Origin: Capronia americana
Taxonomy: Eukaryota > Ascomycota > Eurotiomycetes > Chaetothyriales > Herpotrichiellaceae
Assembly (NCBI GenBank): GCA_016110215.1
Contig: JADWQD010000028.1
Coordinates: 1 to 64,000, forward strand
Reading direction: 5' to 3'
DNA length: 64,000 nucleotides
The notes under the pieces were generated by a model. That model ran no database searches. It was not told the DNA's origin and saw only the letters and a program-made list of their open reading frames with translations. This document shows positions 1 to 11,131 of the stretch, one piece after another. The translations under genes were made by a program, and so were the position numbers. Each line of letters begins with the position of its first letter. Position 1 is the first letter of the stretch.

Positions 1-1122
1 TATATAAAGTACCTCTACTTTAGCGGTTATTATAGTTTATTACCTTATAGAGATATATATTATTTCTTTATACTTACCCTAGTTTCTAACGGCTGCCTCT
101 ATCTATATATATTCACCTATAGCTAAACCGCTATTTAGAATTATAGTTAAACTCTTTATAAATATAGCTATATAGGTTTAGAGGTGTAAACTTATATAAA
201 GGCACTCTATTAGTTATAAGGATAGGGTTTATTAGTTATAGCTTATTTAAGTAAACTTATAAATAGCTAATAATAAATTTATTATACCCATATTTCTATA
301 CTTCCTATAGGATCTATAGCTTAACGACTTTCGGGACGGTATATTTAGATATATATATAATAAAGAGGTAAATATTTAATTTAATATTAATAGTAGTAGT
401 TCTATCGCCTATTATAAATATATATCTTTTTCTCTAGGTTAGTATTATAACTAGATTAGCTAGTGCCTAGGTATATAAGTATTTCGGGTCTAGGAAAATA
501 TAGAGTTTCCGGAGAATATAGAAAGGTTATATAGTACCGCCGAGAGTAGTGTTTTATTTAGTAGGACTCTCGCGGTTATTATTACTTATATTAGCTAGAT
601 AAGAGTATATTAGAATAAATATTTATTTATATATAATATATTAGATACTTACTAGGGTTATATTTAGCGCTCTCCTAGCTAGTATATAAGTCTACTACTT
701 CCGCGGCTGTATATTTATCGCTATAGCTGGGAGTCTCTACTCTATTCTTTACTATTTACTATCGGTTAGATAGAGCGGCTATAAAGGGGGGTAAGACTAG
801 TACTTTAAATATATAGTTATATAAGTAGAAAGAGTATTACTATAAGTTAAAGTAAATAAAATTTTATATTATTTATATATATTAAACGGAGGAGAGTAAG
901 ATATAATAAAGAGGAAGATTAAAATTAAGCGATAAATAAGTATATATAACTTAAAAGATAAATAATTTAAAAAATTATTTATTTTTATATTATATATATT
1001 AGAGGTATAAATAAGTATTTATATTAAACTTAGTTATAAGATTACTATTAGTAAAGCGTTATAAAAGTAGGCTATAAATACTAAGTTATAATAGAGTATA
1101 GGCTTATATTATAGTATACTTT

Positions 1123-1170
1123 ATAAGAGGCTATAGTATAGTGGGTATAAGAGGCTATAGTATAATAGGT
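1123..1170. repeat. Two tandem 24-bp units in AT-rich block
   Basis: The unit beginning ATAAGAGGCTATAGTATA occurs at 1123-1146 and again directly after it at 1147-1170. The copies differ at two positions near the unit end (GTGGGT versus ATAGGT), both G-to-A type changes. Confidence 0.7.
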
Positions 1171-1213
1171 ATAAAGCTATATTATAGTAGGTTAGGGTGT
1201 AAGGCTATAGGTA

Positions 1214-1318
1214 GAATTATTATACTCTTAGCGCGCGATACCGGATTAGTTAGGAATTATTACACTCTTAGCGCGTAATACTAAATTAGGTTCTAAATTA
1301 TTACGCTCTTAGCGGCCC
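1214..1318. repeat. Three diverged direct repeats around CTCTTAGCG
   Basis: Three successive units share an AATTATTA stretch followed by CTCTTAGCG, starting near 1214, 1254 and 1295. The spacing between units is about 40 bp. The third copy is truncated. They are part of the AT-rich relic and show no coding capacity. Confidence 0.6.
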
Positions 1319-2455
1319 TTAACTAACTTACTATATACTACTATAATAACTATATCTTTAGCGATAATTACTATACTTATTATAAGGTATTATTAAATAA
1401 AAGTTATATTATTTAAACTATTTAGATAAGCTTTATCTAATAGTACTAATCTTATTATATTATCTCTATTATTTTACTTTAAACCTAAGCTTAGTTTATA
1501 GTATAGAATAATTTATTATAAATTATTTATAATATTATTAATAATAAAGCTTTAATTAAATATTAAATTTAATATCTTAACTAATTAATAAATAATATTT
1601 TTATTTTATATTTTATATTTTAATATTATAATATTATAATATATATTAATAATATATTATAAATTTAATAATAAAATTTTAATTAAATAATAAAATCTTA
1701 ATTAAAATTTTAATTTTTTAATTAAAATAATATTAAGCCTATTTAAATTAAATATTTATATTAAATATTTAAATAATATAAGATTAAACTATAAAAGACT
1801 CTTTTTTAAAATAAATTAATAATTTTTTATTATTAATTAAGATAAATAATAAGAATAAATAAGAAATTAAAAAAGTTTTAGTTATATAAAAATATTATAA
1901 TAAGTTATAGTATTAAATTTAATAACTAAACTAAAATAAGAATTTAAAGTAATATTTAGTTTTTAACTTTAAGAATATACTATATAAGATCTAAAACTAC
2001 TATAATAAGTATTTTTAGTAACTAAGCTCTTTAAGATAGTTATAAAAATAGATTTATTATTAAAAAAATAATAAAGATATACTAAATTATATTAATAATA
2101 ATAAAACTTAAAGTTAAGCTTTCTTAAAGAGGGGAATAATATTATAAAATAAGATATACTTAGTCTATAAGAGGGCTAAATTAGGATTAATATAGTTAAA
2201 GATTAATATAGTAATAGTTATTAGATTAGAAATAGAGTCTTATTAAGCCTTACCCTAATTAAGTAATATATTTATATAAATTATATAACTATATATAATT
2301 AGCTATATATAACTAGAATCCTTAGTAATATATATATATACTAAAACCTTTAGTAGAGGGAAACCTTTACTTAGGACTAGGTATAGTCGCCCCTTTTAGA
2401 TATCTTTTCTTCTCTCTCTAGTTTAGTCTCTTTATATTAAGTAATCTATATCTTT

Positions 2456-2588
2456 ATATAGTGTTTACCCTACCTTTATTCTATTAGTATACCGTGCCGT
2501 TATAATTTTACTCTAAACCTAAGCTTAGTTTATAGTATAGATATAGTGTTCGCCCTACCTCGTTCTATTAGTATACTGTACCGTTATA
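2456..2588. repeat. Direct repeat pair with RIP-type differences
   Basis: A ~48-bp unit containing CTATTAGTATAC occurs at 2456-2504 and at 2541-2588. Differences between copies include TTA against TCG and CCGTGCCG against CTGTACCG, that is transitions on both strands. Between the copies (2515-2540) lies a 26-bp sequence that also occurs identically at 1481-1506, so the block is built of nested repeats. Confidence 0.7.
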
Positions 2589-2699
2589 CTAAGTGCTCTT
2601 TAGGCACCCTTAAGCCTTCTTTCCCTAATGTGCTTATATCTAGGAGCGAGAATAGTCTTTAGAAAGGTTAAGATTTAGCGCTAAATATCTTGATTACTC

Positions 2700-3912
2700 C
2701 TATATAAGGACCGCCTTTATTGTTTTCCCGCTGTGAATATCGGTAAGTGCTTGGTTAATGTCAGTGAATGGGTACTTGGTAAGTAGACGATCAATCGGGA
2801 ATCGACCCTCTTGCCAGAGTTCAATCAGTGCCGGGATAAACTGATAAGAGTGAGTGATATATTTGAGACAGCAAGTGATTAAACCTACACTGTGCGGTGA
2901 CGCAGAACCTCCACATGTGCCAGTGTAATGGACATTCTTTGCGAGCCACGTCACGGGCTGAATTTGAACCACGTCCGCTCCAGGATTGGCCCCAACGCTG
3001 GCAACGGATGAGCCTGATGCAGCAGCCTGGATCATGACCTCGACCACTCTGACGTCGCCTGTAGAGTCAAGAGCTCGATCGGTGCCTTCACCTTTGGTAA
3101 TCGCATTGATCTGCTCAATCAGATCCTGAGTCTTTGAGTTGATGACGTGCGTTGCACCTAGTTCTTTGGCCATCTCGAGTCTCGAATCCAAAATATCAAT
3201 CGCAATCACCTTCGTCGCGGGTGTGAGTCTCGCTGCCGCCATGATGGCGGCCAGGCCGACCGCACCGGCTCCATACACCGCGACTGAATGACCTATTCCG
3301 GGTTTCAGCTCATTTATCAGGGTTCCTGCCCCGGCCAAAACTCCACAGCCCAGCGGGCAGAGGACGTCGAGTGAAAGATGGTTCTCGACTTTGACAATAC
3401 ACGTCCTTTTGACTATAGCCCTCTGTGCGAATGATGACTGGCCGAAAAAGGGCGAAAAGACGTCTTGACCGTCCATTGAAAAGGTATGACTTCCATCCGC
3501 TCGTAACCCGGCGAAATTGAGCTGATAAGCAGATTTGCAATATGCCGGCCTCCCTTGGTTACATTGACTGCAAGTGTCACAGCTGGCGAAACTCAACAGG
3601 ACGTGATCGCCCTCGTCGACATGGTCAACATCGCTTCCAGTTCTTTCCACAATACCTGCTCCCTCATGTCCCAGAATTGCGTTGTCGGGCCCACCGGGTC
3701 GGGTCTAGGCCACGTCAGTTTGCATTCCAGAAATGATGGTCTGGGTGTCTCACTTGCGCCCACACAATGTCCAGATGACAGATGCTCGTAGCGACCATCT
3801 TCACTAGGACCTCATCGGAACGCAGCTCCTTCAACTCGACAGCTTGGACCTTGAATTTCCCTTTTGCAGCGACTATCGCCAGTGTGCCAGGTTGTGCTGT
3901 ATTTGACGGCAT
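2700..3912 (-). CDS. Zinc-dependent (aryl-)alcohol dehydrogenase
   Basis: Medium-chain, zinc-dependent NAD(P) alcohol dehydrogenase that interconverts an alcohol (often benzyl-type in close relatives) and its aldehyde in the cytosol. Two exons, 3754-3912 and 2700-3704, with a 49-nt intron, give 387 residues, normal for the family. Visible features are the catalytic-zinc Cys in TSICHLD, GHEGAG, a four-cysteine structural zinc loop (CDTCSQCNQGRPAYC), the third zinc ligand in PLGCGV, and the Rossmann motif GAGAVG. The exon junction rebuilds a continuous TRPGGPDNAILGHEGAG stretch, which supports the splice. The start is the ATG before PSNTAQPG. The stop codon touches the AT-rich relic DNA, so the 3' UTR must lie in that DNA. 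It is the first enzyme of the putative catabolic block. Substrate is inferred only from family. Confidence 0.9.
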
Positions 3913-4525
3913 TTCGCCTTGTGGCTCTGGTTCGGTTTGGTGTAGCGATGGTTTGTCAAGCTGAAGACCTGGAAGCCAAGTGGCCCGCGACAGGGGGGTT
4001 AAGCGGCCGAGTCGACCATCGGCTTCTCCCACGCGACGAAACAAAAACGGTGCCACGGTGCTGCTAACGAGTCCATCCGGAACCTGACATGTGACGCGGA
4101 GGCGGGGCGAGATGATTTCTCCGAGAAGACAATGCCGGGTGGAGACCCCGGAGAGGAACCAAAACTTGTGCAGGGGTTAGTTGCCATCCGTGTCGGGCGG
4201 AGAGACGGTAGCTGTTGGCTGTACAGGCTAATCTCCTCTGGGGGGTCTGGTTATTCAACAGGCATGGCAACGTGTTGACATGGATTCAGCATACTTCAAT
4301 CACCACCCTAACCAAGCCCGTAACTATCGAGGGGAACAACAGCACTTTGATGGCCATTCTACTTTGAACATGAGATGTGGGAAGAGTTACATGTTTTCAA
4401 TATATCTGACAGGTCCAAATCATGATTGGACCCTGGAACATCCCAGGTCTCAGTCCTTCAAGGCTTCTTGCACTGGAGTTGGATCTTCGAACACGCTTAG
4501 TCTCTTTTGGTGGTTGAAGGCATTG
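3913..4525. other. Intergenic, promoter side of alcohol dehydrogenase
   Basis: About 610 bp between the alcohol dehydrogenase start and the stop codon of the SnoaL-like gene. It should hold the dehydrogenase promoter and the 3' end of its neighbour. The short open frames here have no recognisable domain. I see no repeat or RNA gene. Confidence 0.5.
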
Positions 4526-5013
4526 TTAACGGCTTACCGTCCAGGCTTGGTACAGCTCGAACCTCGGTTCATCTTCTAGACTTGCGGCCGCGACGACCAT
4601 GCGGGCAATGAATTCAGTGCGAAGGGATTTTCCGTTGATGAGGTCGAGATGGAGCTCGCCGATGAGAAGCAGGTCGCTGCCTCGTCTGTTCTGGGAGAAG
4701 ACATTCATGACGTGGTGTCGTCTTTTCGAGATAGTGTCCCAGGCGTGCTTACGAGAAGCGGCAATTGCTACATTGACATTAGCTTTCTGGTCAGATTCCC
4801 AAATGAACATGCAGCTGTCCGACCTTCTGAACCAGCTGTTTTGCGTGCACCCATCACAAGAGTGGCATTTGGGGTGAAGATCTCACTCGCTAAACGTGGC
4901 CCAGCCTCCGGAGCCTTCAGATCTGCAATGATGTAGAACCTATCGATGAGAGCTTTGATCTTCTCAGGAATCGGATCTTCTGGCCAGACGGTACCCTCGG
5001 TAGTGTAAGTCAT
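4526..5013 (-). CDS. SnoaL/NTF2-like small protein
   Basis: Small alpha+beta-barrel family protein of 143 residues from two exons (4824-5013 and 4526-4767, 56-nt intron). The N-terminal helix region (KIKALIDRFYIIADLK), the FTPNATLVMG strand and the SRKHAWDTISKRRHHV segment fit the NTF2/SnoaL-like fold common in fungal metabolite clusters. Members act as cyclases, dehydratases, isomerases or ligand-binding proteins, and nothing here fixes the activity. The donor (GTCGGA) is weak, but exon phases agree and the joined sequence reads smoothly. It shares a 500-bp divergent promoter with the FAH-family gene, suggesting joint control. Confidence 0.72.
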
Positions 5014-5514
5014 GGTGACCGTGTGCCTTCCTTTCTTGAGGGTTTCGGCGTGACAAGGACCAAGACTTGCAACTTTCGACTGGGTGTCAGGAGGCGAGGA
5101 GAGAACAGGAATTTTACAAGTTCTGCTTCATGATCACAACAGGTAAGTACTTCCTTTGATCCCACGTTCCGCGGGGATTCTATGGCGAGCCAGCTTTTAA
5201 TACTCCGTCTTTGCGATGCTCACCACGTTATTCCGGGGACCCACCCCGGGATCCATACAAACACGAGGACCGCCGCCGGTCCCTGTCTGAATAATCGCAA
5301 CGGCGAGCGGACCAAACTTCAATACCCTGTCAAGTCAAGCGGTTAGGCACTGTAGCTAAAGCTGGAGTATTTTCCTACCAAAACTAATTCTACGTCTTCA
5401 ATAACTGTCTTCTTTCTAGACCTAAAGAACAGCTGACAAGATTGAACTATTGCAACCGGCACTACGAACTGGTGAGACAATTTACCACAGCTTGCCCGGC
5501 AGCTTTGAGACGTG
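5014..5514. promoter_or_regulatory. Divergent promoter: SnoaL-like / FAH-family genes
   Basis: The two starts face away from each other across 501 bp. At 5171-5180 the sequence GCGGGGATTC (minus strand GAATCCCCGC) differs by one extra C from the GAATCCCGC motif found before two P450s and one transporter, and it lies 158-167 bp before the SnoaL-like start. No TATA element stands out. Confidence 0.5.
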
Positions 5515-6630
5515 ATGGAGACTCCTTTTCATCGTCTTCTCCGATTTTCCGCCTCCGACGGTTCTATCTGTTACGGAGAAGCCGCTGAGGTGGCAGATCC
5601 GGAAAGTCTCATCGGCAAGACTGTTCCAACATACGAAGGCCTGTCACCGTGGGACAGTCAGTTTCGAAAAACAGGAGATTCGAAAGAAGTCAAAGAGGTG
5701 AGAGATTGAATTCGATGGTATGTATTCAACGCTAGACTTTCGTTGATTTCGTCGGTCCAGATATTGTGCCCATTGCCAGAAGTGCCCTACTTTCATTGTG
5801 TAGGGCTCAACTATCGACGCCACATCGAAGAAGCCGGAGTGAGTTTTGCCCAGGTTCCCTGTCAAAGACTCCTGGTTGATGAAAAGCGACGTCAAAGAGC
5901 AAACTACCCCAGACTCCGGCACTCTTCAGCAAGCCTGCAGGTTAGTACTACTGAACGGCCGAGTCCCGTTTTCATCTGTTGACAACTGTCTAGACTCGCT
6001 TGCTGCTCCATTTGAGGACATCTTCGTCCACCACGAAGCCCCATGGATGGACTATGAGGTACGACATCGTGCCCCTCAACTTGCTGTTGGCACTTTGAAA
6101 GGTGGATTCTTCTGATTCAATTTCAGGGTGAATTGTGCGCCGTCATTGGCAAGACAGCCCTAAACCTGGACAAGGACGAAAACCCTCTCGACTATGTGCT
6201 GGGTTACGCGGTGGGAAATGATGTCACGTCGCGATACTGGCAAGCAGCGGAAAGGTCCAGCGCGCAAGCAGGCTACTCGAAATCCTTTGACAAATTCTGC
6301 CCCTTGGGCCCGGTCATTGCATCTTCCAAAGCAGTGGCGGATGCTACCAATCTGCGACTCACGACAAAGGTCAATGGAGAAGTCCGGCAGGACGCAAGGA
6401 CGGACGACCTGCTCTTCAGTGTGGCTACAATCATCCGTTTCCTGAGCCGAGGTCACACCCTTAGACCTGGTACCGTCATCATGACCGGGACACCAAGTGG
6501 CGTCGGAGCTGCCAGAAGTCCTCAAGTGTGGCTGAAAAACGGGGATGTCGTTGAAATTGAGATTGAAAAGATAGGAGTCATTCGCAACAAATTCGTCATT
6601 CCACAGGACCCAAGCTTCCCCAGCATCTAG
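5515..6630 (+). CDS. Fumarylacetoacetate hydrolase (FAH) family protein
   Basis: Metal-dependent FAH-fold hydrolase, a family that cleaves or decarboxylates acylpyruvate- or oxo-acid-type products, typically after aromatic ring opening. Five exons (5515-5697, 5761-5838, 5898-5940, 5994-6058, 6127-6630) give 290 residues, the usual length of the single-domain fungal type. The rebuilt core runs VGLNYRRHIEEAG, ALFSKPAD, LAAPFEDI, WMDYEGELCAVIGK and GNDVTSRYWQ. The Glu pair in YEGEL and the Asp of GND are the expected Mg/Mn ligands. GTPSGVGA is near the C-terminus. The start ATG at 5515 is preceded by an in-frame GTG that is not needed. Its neighbours (flavin monooxygenase, VOC-type dioxygenase) suit aromatic catabolism. 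The exact substrate is unknown. Confidence 0.9.
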
Positions 6631-6990
6631 ATCATATCATGTGAATGGAAAGACTATGGTTCAAATGAAATACAGTTGGCAAACACTTCTCGACAGTTAC
6701 AGGCGGATGTCGATGTGGATCAGCGGCGGGCCACGGCCATTCATGACTATTAACTTTGCCACTCCACAAGGGACATATGGAAGACCACACAATTTATAAG
6801 ATACGATTCTTCATGGGCTCATAGCTGAGGAAGTAAATGTGTGTATAGAAGCTCCTAAATCGGTGTTTGACGTCGAAGTCGGATCATTCTAGAGCCTCCT
6901 TCGAGTCTGCCTCTTTTATCCAACACTATCATGTCACCGAACATAAAGTGGCCAGTTAATGATCGATTCCTTCCCGACGATCTTGTTGTG
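6631..6990. other. Convergent intergenic region
   Basis: 360 bp between two stop codons (FAH-family gene on plus, FAD monooxygenase on minus). It should contain both 3' UTRs. No other feature was seen. Confidence 0.5.
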
Positions 6991-8677
6991 TCAGGAACAG
7001 CCTAGAGGCTGCCATGACTTGAGAGCTTCAGAGACCACTTGTGCTGCATCGAAACCCAATAGCTCTTTTTGATAAGCGAAATCAGCTCCTTTCCACTCGC
7101 ATGGACCGTAGCCATCAGCGTCCTTGAAGACGCTGTTGCGATGGATCATTTCAGGTCCTTCCCTGGCATGGTACCAGCTTCTGTTACTCAACGCCCCTTG
7201 TTGGTTGGTAGATGTTCGCTTCTTCCGCAACGTTTCATACAGCTGAATCAGATCCGTGATGTATTCTCTCTTTTTCTCGACTGGGAGCTCTTGAGACCGG
7301 GAGACGAAGCCCAGCAGAGTCCCAAGCGTCAAGCCATCTTCCAGCGCCATCGCCGCTCCTTGTGCTTGGTAAGGAAGAGAGGGATGGCACGCATCTCCAA
7401 GCAAAACTACCCGACTCTACCAAGGCAGTTGTCAGCAGGTTTCGGGCGGTACCTTGTTGATCGGCGTTATCGTACCTTGACCCACGTTGAAAGCTCTTCA
7501 CAGTGAAAGAGCTTCCAGCTGAGTACCGATTTCGCGTACGACATCAGCTTTTGTAGCCTGAGACAATCAGCAGGGCACCCCTTTTTGTGTTTAGCTCCTC
7601 GTACCTGGGATCCCAACCTTCAAATGAGGCCTTCATCTCCTCCAATGCTACTTCTTGCGTTTTCACTCCTTGAGGTAGGTTGTCGGGTCGCCTGATTCAA
7701 TCAGTCAAAGCAGAATTTGTTGATGTGGCAGCTTACATCAACACCAAGTTCCATTCCTTTCTGGCTCGGATGGGATAGAACACGCAGTGTCTGTCAGGAC
7801 CAAGCCAAACACTCGCGGCATTTGGTCTCAGCAGGTCAATGACTGCGGGATCATCCACGATGCTCAAGGTTTCATCATCAAGAGTCATCCGGTAAGCAAG
7901 ATCTCCGGTCGGGGTGGGCGGAGTTGGGATACCGAGAAGTTGATCTCGGGCTGTTGACCACAGCCCTGTCTCCACATTAGACAAATACGAGATGTAAGGT
8001 GTTGAAGGGGTTCTACCGTCAGCACCAACAACCACATCTCCTTGTATCTCCTCTCCGTCAGCCGTTGTTACCGAAGGCTCGTCGAATGAAAACTTCTGCA
8101 CGTCACAGCCGAGGCGGATCTCTCCTCCGAGTCGAACGAATTCGTCGTAAAGCGTCTCGTGGTACTCTGCCCGATGTATCGTGCTATATTGACCGGGGTC
8201 AGCGGAGCATGTCCTTTCCAACGTGCACTTGATGTTGGATCCTACCACCACGGAGCGCCAAAGTCGTTCCTCATCGTCTTCCCACCTCGCCGGCAGTGCA
8301 AGACCTCACCATGATCATAACTCCGAAAGTTCACACTTTCAAGTTCAACTGCTCCCTTTGTCATGAAGGAGTCCAATAGATTCAGGTGGCCCAAGACTCG
8401 CATCGCATTGGGCGGTACCATGATGCCCGCCCCGATCTTTTCGAGTCAGCACTTCGAGTTCTGGCCTATTTCGCTCGAGATGCCTACGGGTAGAATTGCT
8501 GGGGCTTTCTCCAGGATCAGGACTCGACATCCATTTCTGAGGCATTGAACAGCACAAGTGAGTCCTCCTAAGATCCGGTCAACTTGTCAAGTGGGATTCT
8601 TTGCGCTGTGTGGGGGTTTGGCTCGTACCGAGGCCGCATCCCACTACGAGAACTCGCAATTGGCTTGTAGCACCCAT
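6991..8677 (-). CDS. FAD-dependent aromatic monooxygenase (salicylate-hydroxylase type)
   Basis: Group A flavin monooxygenase that would hydroxylate an aromatic or similar substrate with NAD(P)H and O2. Six exons were rebuilt (8629-8677, 8246-8567, 7737-8183, 7605-7691, 7476-7557, 6991-7416), 470 residues, normal length. Residues 13-18 are the GCGLGG nucleotide-binding motif, split by the first intron. IHRAEYH follows the third exon junction, GADGRTPS is the DG motif, and RVVLLGDACHPSLPYQAQG is the GD motif that binds the FAD ribityl chain. The segment RPDNLPQGVKTQEV is typical of the salicylate-hydroxylase-like subgroup. No signal peptide or transmembrane helix is visible, so it is probably cytosolic. 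Divergent members make epoxides or act on non-aromatic substrates, so the substrate is open. Confidence 0.88.
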
Positions 8678-9011
8678 GGTGACTCGAGAAGATTTGTAAC
8701 CCACGGGTTCAATAAGCACAGGCATTCAGGGTCGTTGCGCATGATAGGTCTTATGAGTTTCGCTCTTGAAGGTTCCAGACCACATATCGGTCATCACAAG
8801 AACTCCTGGCAGAGGACGGAGTCGCCTGGCCGTCCGGAGCGGAACTCGAGGAGATTTTCTACCGAATCCCGAAATCGAAGAACGCAGGCGATGGCTCATT
8901 GGCACTCGGTTTTACGACCACGGACGTCAGTGGACTGACCGGGTGACAAATGCCAGACATGGTCACGACGGTTCTCGGAAGGACATAAGCCGTTCAAGCA
9001 TAACCACAGAA
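8678..9011. promoter_or_regulatory. Promoter region of FAD monooxygenase
   Basis: 334 bp between the monooxygenase start and the stop codon of the upstream histidinol-dehydrogenase-like gene. A near-match to the cluster motif, GAATCCCGA, lies at 8864-8872 on the plus strand, opposite to the gene's direction. Nothing else was recognised. Confidence 0.4.
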
Positions 9012-10502
9012 CTACGCCTCGCCACTTGTCCGCGCGGATCGATCCTCTCCCTTGTGAAGAAGACTCTGAGAAATCCAGTCAACCTCGTCGCCGAGATTGA
9101 AATGAGCTCTCAGATCCCCGGAACGAGCGTGGCCCTCAAAATTCTCTGCTCGTGAGGCGCGTGCGCACAGACGGCCCAATTCACCACTTGCTTCATTAGA
9201 CCGAACCTCCTGGTATGTGACGGTTCGGAGGAATTTGCCCACCCATAGACCTCCAGTATATCTTGCTGCTTTCCGCGTCGGCAGAACGTGGTTCGTGCCG
9301 ATACACTGCGACCGGTGTTGTCAGCCTTTATAAGTATCAATCTCGTCTCGACGTGGGACTTGCTCACTCACCTTATCACCGTAGGAGACACAGGTGTTCC
9401 TGCCCAAGAACAATGCACCATAATTAGTCATCTTTTCCAATGCTTCCCGCGGGTTTCGGGTTAGGATCTCGACGTGTTCCGAGGCGTAATCATCCGCAAT
9501 CGCATAAGCCTCGTCCAAGGTGTCAGTGACGATAACTTCCCCAAAGTTCTCCCACGACACCCCGGCGATAGGCGCAGTGGGAAGGAGCTTAAGAAGTTTC
9601 TCAACCCATTCTATGGCCTTTTGACCGACCGTAGTGGAATTCGTAACGAGGATGGCAGGTGTGTCAACTCCGTGCTCCGCTTGAGACAACAAGTCGACGG
9701 CCACCGTGTAAGGATCAGCTTCCTCGTCCGCCACGATGAGGATCTCAGTCGGACCAGCGAACAGGTCGATACCAACTTCACCGAACAGTGCACGCTTTGC
9801 CTCGGCTACAAAGGCATTTCCCGGGCCGGCCAAAAAGTCCACTCGGGGTATTGTCTCGGTCCCAAGAGCCATGGCCGCAACGGCTTGGACCCCGCCGAGG
9901 ATGTAGATTTCATCTGCGCCTGCGAGACTCATGGCGGCGATGGTGCTGTTTGGGAGTTTCCCTTGAATTGGCGGAGTGCAGGCGATGACATTCTTGACAC
10001 CGGCGACTTTGGCTGTGAGAATAGTCATGTGTGAGGAAGCGAGCAATGGATACCGGCCACCAGGGATATACCTGTGGTGAAAGCAAGTAGAATCGTCAGA
10101 AGAATGCAACACCCATTGAGGTTTCCAGGATAAGAAAACTTACGCGCCAACTCTGTTCAACGGATTGTGTCGCTGACCCAGGAACACCCCCGGTTGGGTC
10201 TCCAGTTCGAATTCGTGGAGAGAATCACGCTGAGCTTGGGCAAAAGCTCGAACGTTGGCCTGGACTTGTTTGATGTCTTTAATGGTTTGCGCAGGGACAG
10301 CAGCTATAGCAGCGGCAATGTCCTCGTTGGAGAGCTGAAAGGCTGTTGGGGACCAGGAGTCGAATTGCTCCGAATATTTGCGCACAGCAGCATCTCCATT
10401 GACGCGAATGTCTTGGATCACTGTTTGGACAACAGCGGCCACATTGACCAGAGAACTAGTCTTAGACGATGCTCCGTTGGCAGTCTTAAGGTGTTGAGGC
10501 AT
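9012..10502 (-). CDS. Stand-alone histidinol-dehydrogenase-like enzyme
   Basis: NAD-dependent, zinc-type dehydrogenase of the HisD fold, 450 residues in three exons (10144-10502, 9372-10071, 9012-9305). The metal and catalytic landmarks of the fold are present: SQAEHG (Gln and His zinc ligands), SEHVEI (Glu-His base pair), SYGDKCIGTNHVLPT (Asp ligand region) and an EGHA motif near the C-terminus. In most fungi, histidinol dehydrogenase for histidine synthesis is the C-terminal part of a trifunctional HIS4-type protein. This is a free-standing protein, and its PGGRYPLLASSHM segment differs from the PGGTAxYPSSVLM form usual in true HisD. It is therefore more likely one of the HisD paralogues that oxidise another alcohol twice to a carboxylate. 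Bacterial origin by transfer is possible but unproven. Confidence 0.88.
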
Positions 10503-11131
10503 GTTGGTTATCGGTCGTCGTTATGTTGAGTACGGTACATTCGAGATATTGATTCAGCCTGCAGCAGAACATTCTTGATTCGGAAGTTGTGGCCTGGGCA
10601 CGTCGGGATATTTATATTTGTGATTCAAAGAAAGCAATCCTTATTGGAAGTAACGGATATGTATCGCAGACTCGACATCCCCGCGAAGAATTTCCACTTC
10701 TGCAAGATCCTATATTCCGTCTTCCGTCTCCGGCGAGAGTCATCTCGGCTTCCGACAAGGGAACATGGAAAGTGCTCTCGTCCTTGCACGGATCGGCCTA
10801 AACTCGGTCTGTGGATCGACTTGCCGTTCTAAAAGGCACCCTTGGAATCTGATGCCCTTTCTCTCGGTATTGTGGGGATGAACAGAAGGAAATCGATTGA
10901 GGTTTAGGTACTGTGTTGAAGAGCCTGACTAACTTGGCTAGGTGGCCATAATGAAGTACGATTGCGAGAAGTGGATAAATACAAATACACCTTGGCAATC
11001 TGGATGCCCATCATCTTCGACTGCACCTCAACTAAGTAGAGCCGCAGAATCCTTCAACACGAAGCATGGTAGCATGCTTCAAGCCCTCTGCACAACGTGT
11101 TTCCTCGATTGCGGATGGTAACCAGCTTGTC
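10503..11131. other. Intergenic, promoter of HisD-like gene
   Basis: 629 bp between the HisD-like start and the stop codon of the VOC-family gene. Open frames here are short and match no domain I know. No repeat or RNA gene was seen. Confidence 0.45.

Larger units (their letters stand above)
1..2699. repeat. AT-rich, RIP-like relic repeat block
   Basis: This stretch is dominated by TA, AT and TTA strings and has no plausible coding frame of any length. It contains several internally repeated units (listed separately) whose copies differ mainly by C-to-T and G-to-A changes. That pattern is what repeat-induced point mutation leaves in Pezizomycotina. Short islands of higher GC (for example around 520-740 and 1230-1320) survive. 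Base composition changes sharply at about 2700, where normal coding sequence begins. No transposase or reverse transcriptase frame can be read, so the original element is unidentifiable by eye. Confidence 0.85.

Noticed and set aside
1..2699. Telomere or centromere repeat
   Set aside because: No TTAGGG-type array and no regular satellite; the composition fits a RIP-damaged dispersed repeat better.
3310..3540. Minus-strand frame overlapping the alcohol dehydrogenase
   Set aside because: It lies wholly inside the dehydrogenase coding exon in another frame and has no domain resemblance.
9474..10034. 186-residue plus-strand frame opposite the HisD-like gene
   Set aside because: It is antisense to a strongly conserved enzyme exon; its residues look like a shadow translation.
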